Source: an uncultured Collinsella sp. (GTDB lineage: Bacteria > Actinomycetota > Coriobacteriia > Coriobacteriales > Coriobacteriaceae). From it: a stretch of 51,912 nucleotides of DNA. Positions 8,040-15,236 of the stretch are shown here, in pieces. The first letter of the stretch is position 1, and every line of letters starts with the position of its first letter. The position numbers and the translations under genes are program-made. The stretch is taken from contig URWW01000010.1 of assembly GCA_900551665.1 (NCBI GenBank), forward strand, positions 1 to 51,912. The letters run 5' to 3'. The notes under the pieces were generated by a model. It saw only the letters and a program-made list of their open reading frames with translations. It was not told the DNA's origin and did not search any database.

Positions 8040-9305
8040 ATGGTCCAAACGCTCGATCGACGGGAGGGGTCCGACGTGGAGGAGAAGGGAAGGCTGTCGC
8101 TGAAGGGCAGGACGACCGGGAATTTTCTGGATTACGTCCGCGCCTCCATGGACACGTTCGACGAGCGACCGCTGTGCGCCGTCGACAGCCTGGTGTTCTC
8201 CTGGCTCGCCTACACGCATATCGGGCCCGAGTTGACCCGCGCATGTACCGTTCGCGGAATCGCTCTGCACGAATTGTTGCGTGCGGAGGATTTCGAGGGC
8301 ATGTTCGGCTCGAGCTGGGATGTGCAAGGCAGCCGTGACCTGCTGTTCGCGGTGTGCGCCAGCCCCCGTTTCCGCACCTGCCGCCTGTGCGCCCTTCGTT
8401 TCAGGACGGACAAGGTGAGCGAGGAGCAGTTCGCCGCCATGACGTTTCGGCTGCCCGACGGCACGTCCTACGTTGCGTTTCGAGGCACGGATTCAACGGT
8501 CGTGGGGTGGAAGGAAGACTTCAACATGACCTTCCTGAGCCCCGTGCCCGCGCAGGAGGAGGCCGCCGCGTATCTGGACGAGGTGGCCGAACTGGTGCCC
8601 GGGGAGCTCTATGTGGGGGGCCATTCCAAGGGTGGAAACCTCGCGGTGTACGCCGCCGCCATGTGCTCGTCTGCGCACCGCGCGCGCATCACGCGCGTCT
8701 TTTCCCATGACGGCCCGGGCTTTCACCGCGAGTTCTGCGCCGATGAACCCTACCGTCGCATCATGCCCATCATGGATAAGACCGTGCCGAAATCAACTAT
8801 GATCGGCGCCGTCCTTTCCGAGGCGCCGGATTTCTCACCCACGATCGTCGAGAGTGACGGCATCTCGATGTTGCAGCACAATCCCTTTCTCTGGGCGGTG
8901 GACGTAGGCGCCGCCGAGTTCGTGCCTGCGGACGGATACACCGCCTCTTCGCGGTTCTTCGACTCGACCCTCGATGCATGGATGGACAAATACACGCTCG
9001 ACGAGCGCGGCAGGTTCGTCGATGCGTTGTTCGATGTGATCGGTGTGACGGGTGCCACGCATTTCTCGGATATCATGGCGGACCGCAAGACGAACGTGCC
9101 GCTTATGCTCGACGCCATCGAGGCCCTCGATGGGGATCTGCAGCAGTTCGTCAAGGACGTGGTGGTGTCGTTCGTGAAGACGGCGACGGTCGAGCGCGCG
9201 GCGGATGCCGCGAGCGGCATCATCGACACCCTCAAAAGCGCTCATCCCGCGATCGGCGCGATCGCGCAGCGCGTGGGGGATGCAGAATCGGACGCCCGAT
9301 CGTAA
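8040..9305 (+). CDS. DUF2974-type alpha/beta-hydrolase-like protein
   Basis: This 421-aa protein has the class-3-lipase-like nucleophile elbow GGHSKGGNLAVYAA, the FRGTDST oxyanion-region segment and a DGPGF motif, all typical of the DUF2974 (Mbeg1-like) group found in gut Firmicutes and Actinobacteria. No signal peptide or membrane segment is evident, so it is probably cytosolic. Its substrate is unknown. The ATG at 8040 follows AAGGGGA; a GTG about 36 nt further on is an alternative. The gene converges on the Crp/Fnr gene with 15 bp between the two stops and no recognisable terminator. Confidence 0.75.
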   Translation: MVQTLDRREGSDVEEKGRLSLKGRTTGNFLDYVRASMDTFDERPLCAVDSLVFSWLAYTHIGPELTRACTVRGIALHELLRAEDFEGMFGSSWDVQGSRDLLFAVCASPRFRTCRLCALRFRTDKVSEEQFAAMTFRLPDGTSYVAFRGTDSTVVGWKEDFNMTFLSPVPAQEEAAAYLDEVAELVPGELYVGGHSKGGNLAVYAAAMCSSAHRARITRVFSHDGPGFHREFCADEPYRRIMPIMDKTVPKSTMIGAVLSEAPDFSPTIVESDGISMLQHNPFLWAVDVGAAEFVPADGYTASSRFFDSTLDAWMDKYTLDERGRFVDALFDVIGVTGATHFSDIMADRKTNVPLMLDAIEALDGDLQQFVKDVVVSFVKTATVERAADAASGIIDTLKSAHPAIGAIAQRVGDAESDARS

Positions 9306-9320
9306 GGGCCGGTTTGCGGG

Positions 9321-10004
9321 CTATACGGTGAGGCGGCGTAAACGCTTGGCGTCGATGATCTCCACGGACCCCCGCGAGAGCGAGACGAGGCCCTCTCGAG
9401 CGAAATACTTGAGCATGCGGCTGACGGCCTCGCGCGCGCTGCCCAAATGGCGTGCAATCTCGTCGTGTGTGGCGTATATGGTTCTCGAACCGCCACGGGC
9501 GACCTCGTCGAGCAGCCAGATGGCGAGGCGGGCGTCGAGACCCATGAAGAGCACCTGCTGCATGACCCACATACAGTCGCTGAAGCGCTCGGTCGCCTGT
9601 CGATAGGTGAACGCCTCGGCATGGATGTTTTCCTGCGAGACCGTGCCGAAGGCCTGCGAGTCGATGACGAGCAGGTCGGAATCTTCGGCTGCGTCCAGCG
9701 CGATGTCGAAGGTGATCATGGGAAGGATGCACGAGGCGGCGAGCACGCAGCACTCACCCGGCTGCACGTGGAAAAGCGTGACCTCGCGACCCTGATCGGA
9801 AAGCATGAACGCGCGCAGGCGGCCGCTGCGGACGAAGACCACGCCGGCGCATCCCGCTCCCGCCCCCTGGACGTGGGCGCCCGCGTCGAACCGCATACGA
9901 CGGCTGCGCTGGGAGAGGAAGGTCCGCTGGTCCGGTTTGAGCGCCGCCCAAAATGGAACGAGCTCCCGTAGGCCCTCTTCGATCGCCGACTGCTCCGCCG
10001 CCAT
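9321..10004 (-). CDS. Crp/Fnr-family transcriptional regulator with clustered cysteines
   Basis: This 227-aa protein has a cyclic-nucleotide-binding-like sensor domain (about 20-130) and a C-terminal winged helix (about 160-220; THDEIARHLGSAREAVSRML is the HTH). The sensor domain has Cys52, Cys85, Cys86 and Cys92 (GECCVLAASC). It does not match the N-terminal Cys pattern of oxygen-sensing Fnr or the arginine/serine cAMP pocket of Crp. It is last in an apparent operon with a rhodanese and a CoA-disulfide reductase-rhodanese, so sensing of per/polysulfide or redox through cysteines is a reasonable inference. The ATG at 10004 follows GGAAGGAG; longer frames would extend through repeat R1. Confidence 0.85.
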   Translation of the reverse strand: MAAEQSAIEEGLRELVPFWAALKPDQRTFLSQRSRRMRFDAGAHVQGAGAGCAGVVFVRSGRLRAFMLSDQGREVTLFHVQPGECCVLAASCILPMITFDIALDAAEDSDLLVIDSQAFGTVSQENIHAEAFTYRQATERFSDCMWVMQQVLFMGLDARLAIWLLDEVARGGSRTIYATHDEIARHLGSAREAVSRMLKYFAREGLVSLSRGSVEIIDAKRLRRLTV

Positions 10005-10053
10005 GGCGCGCTCCTTCCCGTTGGGTCCGATACGCCTACCCATGGTATCGAAC

Positions 10054-10084
10054 GTCTCAATTGGGGACAGGTACAAATTGAGAC
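10054..10084. repeat. GGGGAC-core intergenic hairpin repeat, copy R1
   Basis: GTCTCAATT (10054-10062) and AATTGAGAC (10076-10084) form a perfect 9-bp stem around the 13-nt apex GGGGACAGGTACA. It lies between the CoA-disulfide reductase gene and the Crp/Fnr gene. The same apex with a nearly identical stem recurs at 50103-50133, and relatives are at 34453, 28005, 32224 and probably 27306 and 40858. Confidence 0.8.
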
Positions 10085-10096
10085 GGGGCGGTCCTC

Positions 10097-11794
10097 CTAG
10101 ACAGGCAGACCGCAGTCGCCGACGCAGACGTGAGGAACGGCGCTGCCACGTTCCACTTGCGTGTGGAATCCATAGCCGCCAGCGACGTTGGCACATGAGA
10201 AGCCGTGCTGAGAGAGGATGCGGCAGGCCACATAGCTGCGAAGGCCGCTCGCGCAAAAGACAAGCAGGCGCTTGTCGCGGGGCAGGTCATCCAGATGTTC
10301 ACGGAGCTCATCAACCGGGATGTGCAGTGCGCCCTCGATCGCACCGCGCGCATGCTCGCCGGCGGTGCGCGTATCGAGTAGAATCGCGTCGCCGTCTTCG
10401 GTGACGAGCTCGAGCGCCTCGTCCCACGTGACCTGATCGACCAGGCCATCGAGGATGTTCTCGATCATAAAGCCGGCCATGTTCACCGGGTCTTTGGCAG
10501 AGGAATACGGAGGGGCGTAGGCGAGGTCGAGTTCGGTGAGGTCGGCGGCGGTCATGCGGGCGCGGATGGCCACAGCGAGTACGTCGATGCGCTTGTCCAC
10601 GCCGCCGCGTCCGATGGCCTGCCCGCCCAGGATGCGTCCGGCGCCGCGCTCGAAGACGACCTTGAGGGTCATGGTCTCGGCACCGGGGTAGTAGGTGGCG
10701 TGATTGGCGGGGGAGAGAATCACCGCTTCGGCGTCGATTCCCGCGGCGCGAGCCGCGGTGAGGGTGAGGCCGGTGGAGGCGGCATCGAGCTCGAACAACT
10801 TGAGGACGGAAGAGCCTTGGGATCCTCCGAACTCACTCTCGCGGCCGCAGATGTTGTCTGCGGCGATGCGGCCCTGCTTGTTGGCGGGACCGGCGAGTGC
10901 AATCAGGGCGGGGGAGCCGGTCACCACGTTGGTGACCTCGACGGCATCGCCAACGGCGTAGATATCCGGATCGCTCGTGCGCATGGTGGCATCGACCTTG
11001 ATGGATCCGCGCATGCCGAGCTCGAGGCCGGCCTCGCGGGCGAGGGTCGATTCGGGCGCCACGCCGATGGAGAGCATGACGAGGTCGCTTTCGAGGACGC
11101 GTCCATCTGCGAGGGTGGTAAAGATCGCGTCCGATGTTTCCTCAAAGCCGGTGACGTTGGCTTTGAGCAGCAGCTCGATGCTGTGCTCGCGGAGATGGTT
11201 GTGGAGCAGTGAGGCCATGTCTGCGTCAAAAACGGGCATGACGTGCTCGCCTCGCTGTACGACCGTGACTTCAAGGCCCCGCTCACGCAGGTTCTCGGCC
11301 ATCTCCAGCCCGATGAAGCCGGCGCCCACGACCACGGCTCGCCTCGGCTGCTTACGTTCGATGAACTCGGCGATGCGGTACGTGTCCTCGACGGTGCGAA
11401 GCGTGAACAGACGCCCGACATCGATACCGGGAAGGTCGGGCGTCACGGGACGGGCGCCGGGGGACAAAATCAACTTGTCGTAGCCCTCGACGTACTCGGT
11501 GCCGTCGTCTAAGCGGCGAATAGTGACGGTGCGGGCGGCGCGGTCGATCGAGACGACCTCCTGGTGCACGCGGGCATCGATGTCAAAGCGGTTGCGGAAG
11601 CTCTGCGGTGTTTGCAACGTGAGTTTGGAGCGATCGGTGATGGTCCCGCCGATGTAGTAGGGCAGGCCGCAGTTGGCGTAGCTTACGTATCCGGAACGCT
11701 CGATCATGATGATTTCGGCGCTCTCATCCAGCCGGCGCAGACGGGCCGCGGCGGTCGCTCCTCCGGCGACGCCGCCGACGATGATGACTTTCAT
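10097..11794 (-). CDS. CoA-disulfide reductase with C-terminal rhodanese domain (CoADR-RHD)
   Basis: This 565-aa flavoprotein disulfide reductase reduces CoA-disulfide or CoA-persulfide/polysulfide with NAD(P)H. It has an N-terminal FAD-binding motif (GGVAGGATAAARLRR), the single redox Cys42 in YANCGLPYY characteristic of CoADR, a second NAD(P)H-binding GAGFIGLEMAENL, the dimerisation domain, and a C-terminal rhodanese domain whose active-site loop CASGLRSY begins at about Cys514. The chain ends with CVGDC, an extra Cys pair. The ATG at 11794 is preceded by AAAGGAA. It lies 54 bp downstream of a stand-alone rhodanese and upstream of the Crp/Fnr regulator on the same strand, forming a sulfane-sulfur metabolism operon. 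Confidence 0.92.
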   Translation of the reverse strand: MKVIIVGGVAGGATAAARLRRLDESAEIIMIERSGYVSYANCGLPYYIGGTITDRSKLTLQTPQSFRNRFDIDARVHQEVVSIDRAARTVTIRRLDDGTEYVEGYDKLILSPGARPVTPDLPGIDVGRLFTLRTVEDTYRIAEFIERKQPRRAVVVGAGFIGLEMAENLRERGLEVTVVQRGEHVMPVFDADMASLLHNHLREHSIELLLKANVTGFEETSDAIFTTLADGRVLESDLVMLSIGVAPESTLAREAGLELGMRGSIKVDATMRTSDPDIYAVGDAVEVTNVVTGSPALIALAGPANKQGRIAADNICGRESEFGGSQGSSVLKLFELDAASTGLTLTAARAAGIDAEAVILSPANHATYYPGAETMTLKVVFERGAGRILGGQAIGRGGVDKRIDVLAVAIRARMTAADLTELDLAYAPPYSSAKDPVNMAGFMIENILDGLVDQVTWDEALELVTEDGDAILLDTRTAGEHARGAIEGALHIPVDELREHLDDLPRDKRLLVFCASGLRSYVACRILSQHGFSCANVAGGYGFHTQVERGSAVPHVCVGDCGLPV

Positions 11795-11848
11795 GATTGG
11801 GTTCCTTTCGGTGAGGTCCATGCGGATGGGGGTCGTCGAGGCGGTTCG

Positions 11849-12172
11849 TTAGCGAACTAGCGGACCGGACCAACGGCCGATGCCGCCCATGTTCACGACA
11901 TTGGTATACCCCTGGCGCTCGAGTTCGCGCACCGCTTGTGCACTGCGGGCGCCGGAGAGGCAGTAGGCGAAGATGGGCGCATTCTTGTCGGGCAGGCGTT
12001 TGGCGGCGGTTGCGGGGATGGAGACCAGCGGGATGCTCATGGCACCCTCGATGTGACCGTCGCGGTACTCATCCGGGGTGCGGACATCGATCATGATGCT
12101 GCCGGGCGTCTCGCGCGCCTGGGCGGCGAGCTCGTCGAAGCCGGGGCCGAAGATGCTGGAGAAGATGGACAT
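11849..12172 (-). CDS. Single-domain rhodanese (sulfurtransferase)
   Basis: This 107-aa rhodanese-like protein has the DVRTPDEYRDGHIEGA signature and an active-site loop CLSGARSA beginning at Cys71, where a persulfide would form. The six-residue loop fits a sulfurtransferase rather than a Cdc25-type phosphatase. It has no signal peptide and is probably cytosolic. It is the first gene of the minus-strand operon and could pass sulfane sulfur to the downstream CoA-disulfide reductase. Confidence 0.88.
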   Translation of the reverse strand: MSIFSSIFGPGFDELAAQARETPGSIMIDVRTPDEYRDGHIEGAMSIPLVSIPATAAKRLPDKNAPIFAYCLSGARSAQAVRELERQGYTNVVNMGGIGRWSGPLVR

Positions 12173-12304
12173 GGCGGGGCCTTTCGTCGGTGCGCGGGCC
12201 GTATCGCCCGCCTTGCTGTTCGTCTTACACCTTACGCGCCCGCTCTCGGCAAGTCTGTGACTTTGTCACCGTGCCCCGCCGCCCGCCCGCCGCTTTCCCG
12301 CGGG

Positions 12305-12310
12305 TATAAT
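12305..12310 (+). promoter_or_regulatory. -10 element upstream of the nucleoid-associated protein gene
   Basis: A perfect TATAAT overlaps an in-frame ATG at 12309. That ATG would therefore lie upstream of the transcript and cannot be the start codon, which supports the GTG at 12345. No good -35 is visible. Confidence 0.55.
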
Positions 12311-12344
12311 GGCCAGGTTCAAGCGCATCAAAAGGAGCCCGCCC

Positions 12345-13349
12345 GTGAAGATCAACCACGCTATCCTGCATATCCTCGACTTCGATTCCGCCGTGAACGT
12401 GATGAGCGAGCGCGAGCTCGACTTCGATACCCGTGCCGTCCGCTCATTTGTGAGCTCCCATCTGCGCCGTGCGCGCACGAGCGTGGACAATCGACGTGCG
12501 GCGTTCTCCGAGGAGAGCGCCTTCGCCGGCGAGCTCAAGGGGTATTTCTTCGGCGACCGCGAGTTCGTGGACCTGTCGCAGCAGATCGCGGAGTTCTTTG
12601 CGGCCGAGCTCGCCAAAGCGGACAAAATGGAGTCCACCGACGTGCTCGTTGCGGACTTTGACGATGATGATGACGTGCGTTGGTTCGCCGTGCTGCTCAT
12701 GGCGAGCCGCACCGCCTTCATGCACGAGGTGGCGCGCGAGGGCGGCGAGGTCCGCAACGACATTGCGAAGCGCTACGCCATCCTGCCGGGCCCCTCGCAA
12801 AAGGTCAGCTCCTACGCGCTCGTGCGCGCGAGCTCCATGGAGGCGTTCTATGTGGACAAGAAGCGCAAGATCATGGGCGAGGATACGCTCATCATCCCCG
12901 ACGGCCTGCTCCAGTGCGAAAGCGGCGTTTCGGGCAAGGAGGTCATCGAGGCCGTGACGCGCATTGTCGAGGAGGTCGCCGAGGAGCACGGCGCCAACAC
13001 GGCGGTGGCGCTTGCCAAGGCCAAGGCCGCCGTGGCCGAGAAGGTCGAGGTTGACGAGGAGATCGCCCCCTGGGATATCGCCGAGGACATCTTCGAGGAC
13101 GAGCCCGTGCTCAAGGAGCGCGTCGAGGAGCGCGTGCGCGAGGAGCGTCTGCCCGAGCGCGTGGCGGTGGAGCGCGCCGTGGTGGAGCGCGCGCCCGTGC
13201 GCAACCACAAGATCCGCACCGACACCGGCATCGAGATCAGCTTCCCCGCGGAGATGCTCAAAGACACCGACTACGTGCAGTTCGTCAATGAGCCCAACGG
13301 GTTGATCTCGATCGAGTTGAGGAACATCGGCAGTATCGAGAACCGATAG
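12345..13349 (+). CDS. NdpA/YejK-type 37-kDa nucleoid-associated protein
   Basis: This 334-aa protein matches the NA37 family: an opening INHAILHILDF, a central GYFFGDREFVDLSQQIAEFF, and a C-terminal segment with IEISFPAEMLKD. Family members bind the nucleoid; their precise role is unclear. A highly charged Glu/Arg region (about 235-295) precedes the last block. The GTG at 12345 has AAAGGAG at the ideal distance, whereas the ATG at 12309 lies inside the -10 box. It is monocistronic, with a strong palindromic terminator downstream. Confidence 0.8.
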   Translation: MKINHAILHILDFDSAVNVMSERELDFDTRAVRSFVSSHLRRARTSVDNRRAAFSEESAFAGELKGYFFGDREFVDLSQQIAEFFAAELAKADKMESTDVLVADFDDDDDVRWFAVLLMASRTAFMHEVAREGGEVRNDIAKRYAILPGPSQKVSSYALVRASSMEAFYVDKKRKIMGEDTLIIPDGLLQCESGVSGKEVIEAVTRIVEEVAEEHGANTAVALAKAKAAVAEKVEVDEEIAPWDIAEDIFEDEPVLKERVEERVREERLPERVAVERAVVERAPVRNHKIRTDTGIEISFPAEMLKDTDYVQFVNEPNGLISIELRNIGSIENR

Positions 13350-13422
13350 GCGCGCTCAGGGATCACCGCAAGACGGCGGGTAAAAGACGCAGGTATCGAT
13401 GCCATCTGGGCTTTAAGTATTT

Positions 13423-13458
13423 GAGGCCGAGGGGTATGGGCGCTCACCCCTCGGCCTC
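13423..13458. terminator. Palindromic terminator after the nucleoid-associated protein gene
   Basis: Perfect 13-bp stem (13423-13435 with 13446-13458) around a 10-nt loop, with only a weak T-run (CTTGATC). It lies between convergent genes and could serve both strands. Confidence 0.6.
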
Positions 13459-13538
13459 CTTGATCAAGCCTCCGGAAGTGAATTCATTTGGTGGCCCGCG
13501 CGGTCATTTCTTGCGACTTGTCGAGAATATTGCGCTGC

Positions 13539-14495
13539 CTAAAACTGCACCACGAATTTCAGCTTTGTGCGAGCTTCCTTGAGGGACTCGCCTTCCAAAG
13601 TGAAATTGCTGACGACCTTGAGCTTCTTGAGCGCGGCGTCGAGTCGCGAGGCGAGGTTCGCATCCATGCTCTGCGACAACTTGGAATCGATGCTGACCGC
13701 GTATTCCTTCATGAGGTTGATGTCGCGGCCTTTCAGGCGCATATCGATCAGAGATAAGATTTCCTTGTCGTTTTCGTACCAGTCGAGCGTTGGCATGACG
13801 GGGGCATCCGAACCCTCAAACGAGTGCTCGAATACCACGTGGCGAACGCGGTCGCTCTCTGTGTGCAGCGCGACGGACCCGTCGGCGTCAATGGATTTGG
13901 CCTCGGCTTTGGTCTTGCCCGCTTTGGCCGCGATTTTCAATTTGCCTTTGCCGACCCGCATCTGCTTCTCTTCCTCATAGGATTCCAGGCGGCATCGTTT
14001 GGCGCCCAGGCAGAAGGCGATGTTTCTGAGCTCGGTCATCTTGTCATTCTGCATGGTCTCAAAGTAGCAGCTCAGATTGATGTAGCGATGTTCCTGATTG
14101 GGGTTTCGGTAATAAATCGCCGCACACGAGGATCGTGGATAGAACGTAAGCTCGCAGCGGGGGACAAACTCCTCGTATAGGTGCAGAACTTCGAAACCGG
14201 CTTCTTTGCTCAGCCAACCGATGGCGCCTTCGCACACGTCGATGGCCTTGCGGGCGTCCTCGTCTTCGATGACGACGATCTTTGGCCGGTCGAAATCCTC
14301 GTCGAAGTACTGATCGGGAAAGAGCGGATTGTAATAGCGCTTGCGGATTTCCTGACGGGCGTCCTGGGCTTTTTGGTTGGCGATCTTGAGGCCCTCCTTG
14401 GCGGTCTCGCTGACGTTCTCGCCGATCTCCTCAGCCTTGACGGATGCTTTCTCCATGATGCTGCCGAGGCTGTCCTTGAGGTTGAGCTTGGCCAT
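13539..14495 (-). CDS. Unrecognised 318-aa cytosolic protein
   Basis: I do not recognise a family. The first ~60 residues are amphipathic and highly charged (KDSLGSIMEKASVKAEEIGE, then KEGLKIANQKAQDARQEIRK), resembling small membrane-surface or stress proteins of the YtxH type. They are followed by a globular region with several cysteines and aromatic-rich strands (CELTFYPRSSCAAIYYRNP). A basic stretch (VGKGKLKIAAKAGKTKAEAK, about 200-220) then precedes a C-terminal domain ending KARTKLKFVVQF-like. There is no signal peptide or TM segment. The ATG at 14495 follows GAAAGGGA; a longer frame to 14561 would overlap the IS256-like region. It stands alone on the minus strand. Confidence 0.6.
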   Translation of the reverse strand: MAKLNLKDSLGSIMEKASVKAEEIGENVSETAKEGLKIANQKAQDARQEIRKRYYNPLFPDQYFDEDFDRPKIVVIEDEDARKAIDVCEGAIGWLSKEAGFEVLHLYEEFVPRCELTFYPRSSCAAIYYRNPNQEHRYINLSCYFETMQNDKMTELRNIAFCLGAKRCRLESYEEEKQMRVGKGKLKIAAKAGKTKAEAKSIDADGSVALHTESDRVRHVVFEHSFEGSDAPVMPTLDWYENDKEILSLIDMRLKGRDINLMKEYAVSIDSKLSQSMDANLASRLDAALKKLKVVSNFTLEGESLKEARTKLKFVVQF

Positions 14496-14667
14496 GAGGG
14501 TCCCTTTCTTCGTGACGTGCCACCAGCTCCATTGTATGGCGGTGAGGGGGGTGACGTACATTTTTTGCGCACTTTGACAGCAGAATAGCGTTCAGGTAGA
14601 TGGGAGGGCACGACCCGCCTCGGTATGATTCAAGTTGTCGAGACAAGAAGCATATCGGAGGTCGGCC

Positions 14668-14925
14668 ATGCCCGAACCCATCGTAACGCTGAACGAGGAG
14701 AGCCTCAGGTCCGATCTGCGCGAGCTGGTCGGGAAGACGGTTGGGGACACGTTGGACGGCCTGCTCGAGGCCAAGGTGCTCGCGGTCGCGGAGGAACTCG
14801 AGCGGATGCGGCTCGGGTAGGCCGCCAGGGTCGTCCGCGAGGGCTTGGCGATGTGGCTGGGCCCGTGCTTTGCCCAGCTCGCCGACCACCCCTTGTTTGA
14901 CCTTGCGGTCGAGGAGAAGCGTTAG
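14668..14925 (+). pseudogene. Internally deleted IS256/Mutator-family transposase remnant
   Basis: Starting at the ATG at 14668 (SD GGAGGTC) the frame reads MPEPIVTLNEESLRSDLREL and continues VGKTVGDTLDGLLEAK. This matches from memory the conserved N-terminus of actinobacterial IS256 transposases. It then jumps directly to LAVAEELERMRLG, a TAG at 14818-14820, and AARVVREGLA. These resemble a block some 300 residues further along in that family (a VVEELRSMKLKEAAKKVEDG-like stretch). A second stop follows at 14923-14925. Nearly the whole DDE catalytic core is therefore missing. The sequence just upstream (14558-14580; a T-run, then GCGCACTTTGACAG) may be the old left end, but I found no matching right inverted repeat. 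The family assignment should be confirmed by alignment. Confidence 0.6.
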
Positions 14926-15004
14926 CGACGGTGGGCGCTTTGATGGAAGCGCGCCTTGGTGCCGTGCCCCGTGCGGCGTCGTGTTACGATATCCCAGATA
15001 TAGC

Positions 15005-15175
15005 AATATGGTCGAGATGGTGGTGCGGAGACGCACGGACGCTTAAGGCGTCCAGGGGAATCGGGGTGCAAGTCCCCGGCTATACCAGTAACCGTAACTC
15101 GGACGGCTGCGCTGTGAGCGTCGTAGATCGGACGGCGCGCGCAATCGGATGATGACAAGTCGGATCGCCTCCCAT
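15005..15175 (+). promoter_or_regulatory. Cobalamin (B12) riboswitch
   Basis: The core reads GGGGAATCGGGGTGCAAGTC then CCCGGCTATACCAGTAACCG, the conserved J6/3 and P6 region of adenosyl/methyl-cobalamin riboswitches (Rfam Cobalamin class). It is preceded by the P3-P5 hairpins (GGACGC TTAA GGCGTCC, 15037-15053) and followed at 15157-15169 by AAGTCGGATCGCC, a recognisable B12 box. The downstream segment 15184-15236 holds an apparent expression platform. Family knowledge: such elements usually switch off uptake or biosynthesis genes when corrinoid is abundant. Exact boundaries are approximate. Confidence 0.88.
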
Positions 15176-15183
15176 CTGAGCGT

Positions 15184-15236
15184 GCCCTTCATTGAAGGGC
15201 GCCGACCCTGGGGGAAGGGATCCGATATGATCGGAT
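15184..15236 (+). promoter_or_regulatory. Expression platform: alternative pairings at the SD and a start-codon hairpin
   Basis: CCCTTC (15185-15190) can pair with GAAGGG at 15194-15199 in a tight hairpin, or with the identical GAAGGG at 15214-15219, which is the SD of the next gene. Immediately after, ATCCGAT (15220-15226) and ATCGGAT (15230-15236) form a perfect 7-bp stem whose 3-nt loop is exactly the ATG at 15227-15229. CGGATC in the B12 box (15161-15166) could alternatively pair with GATCCG at 15219-15224. This suggests translational control by the riboswitch; folding was not computed. Confidence 0.6.

Noticed and set aside
14925..14960. Right terminal inverted repeat of the IS256 remnant
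   Set aside because: GGGCGCTTTGATGG resembles the left region only in direct orientation and weakly; treated as chance.
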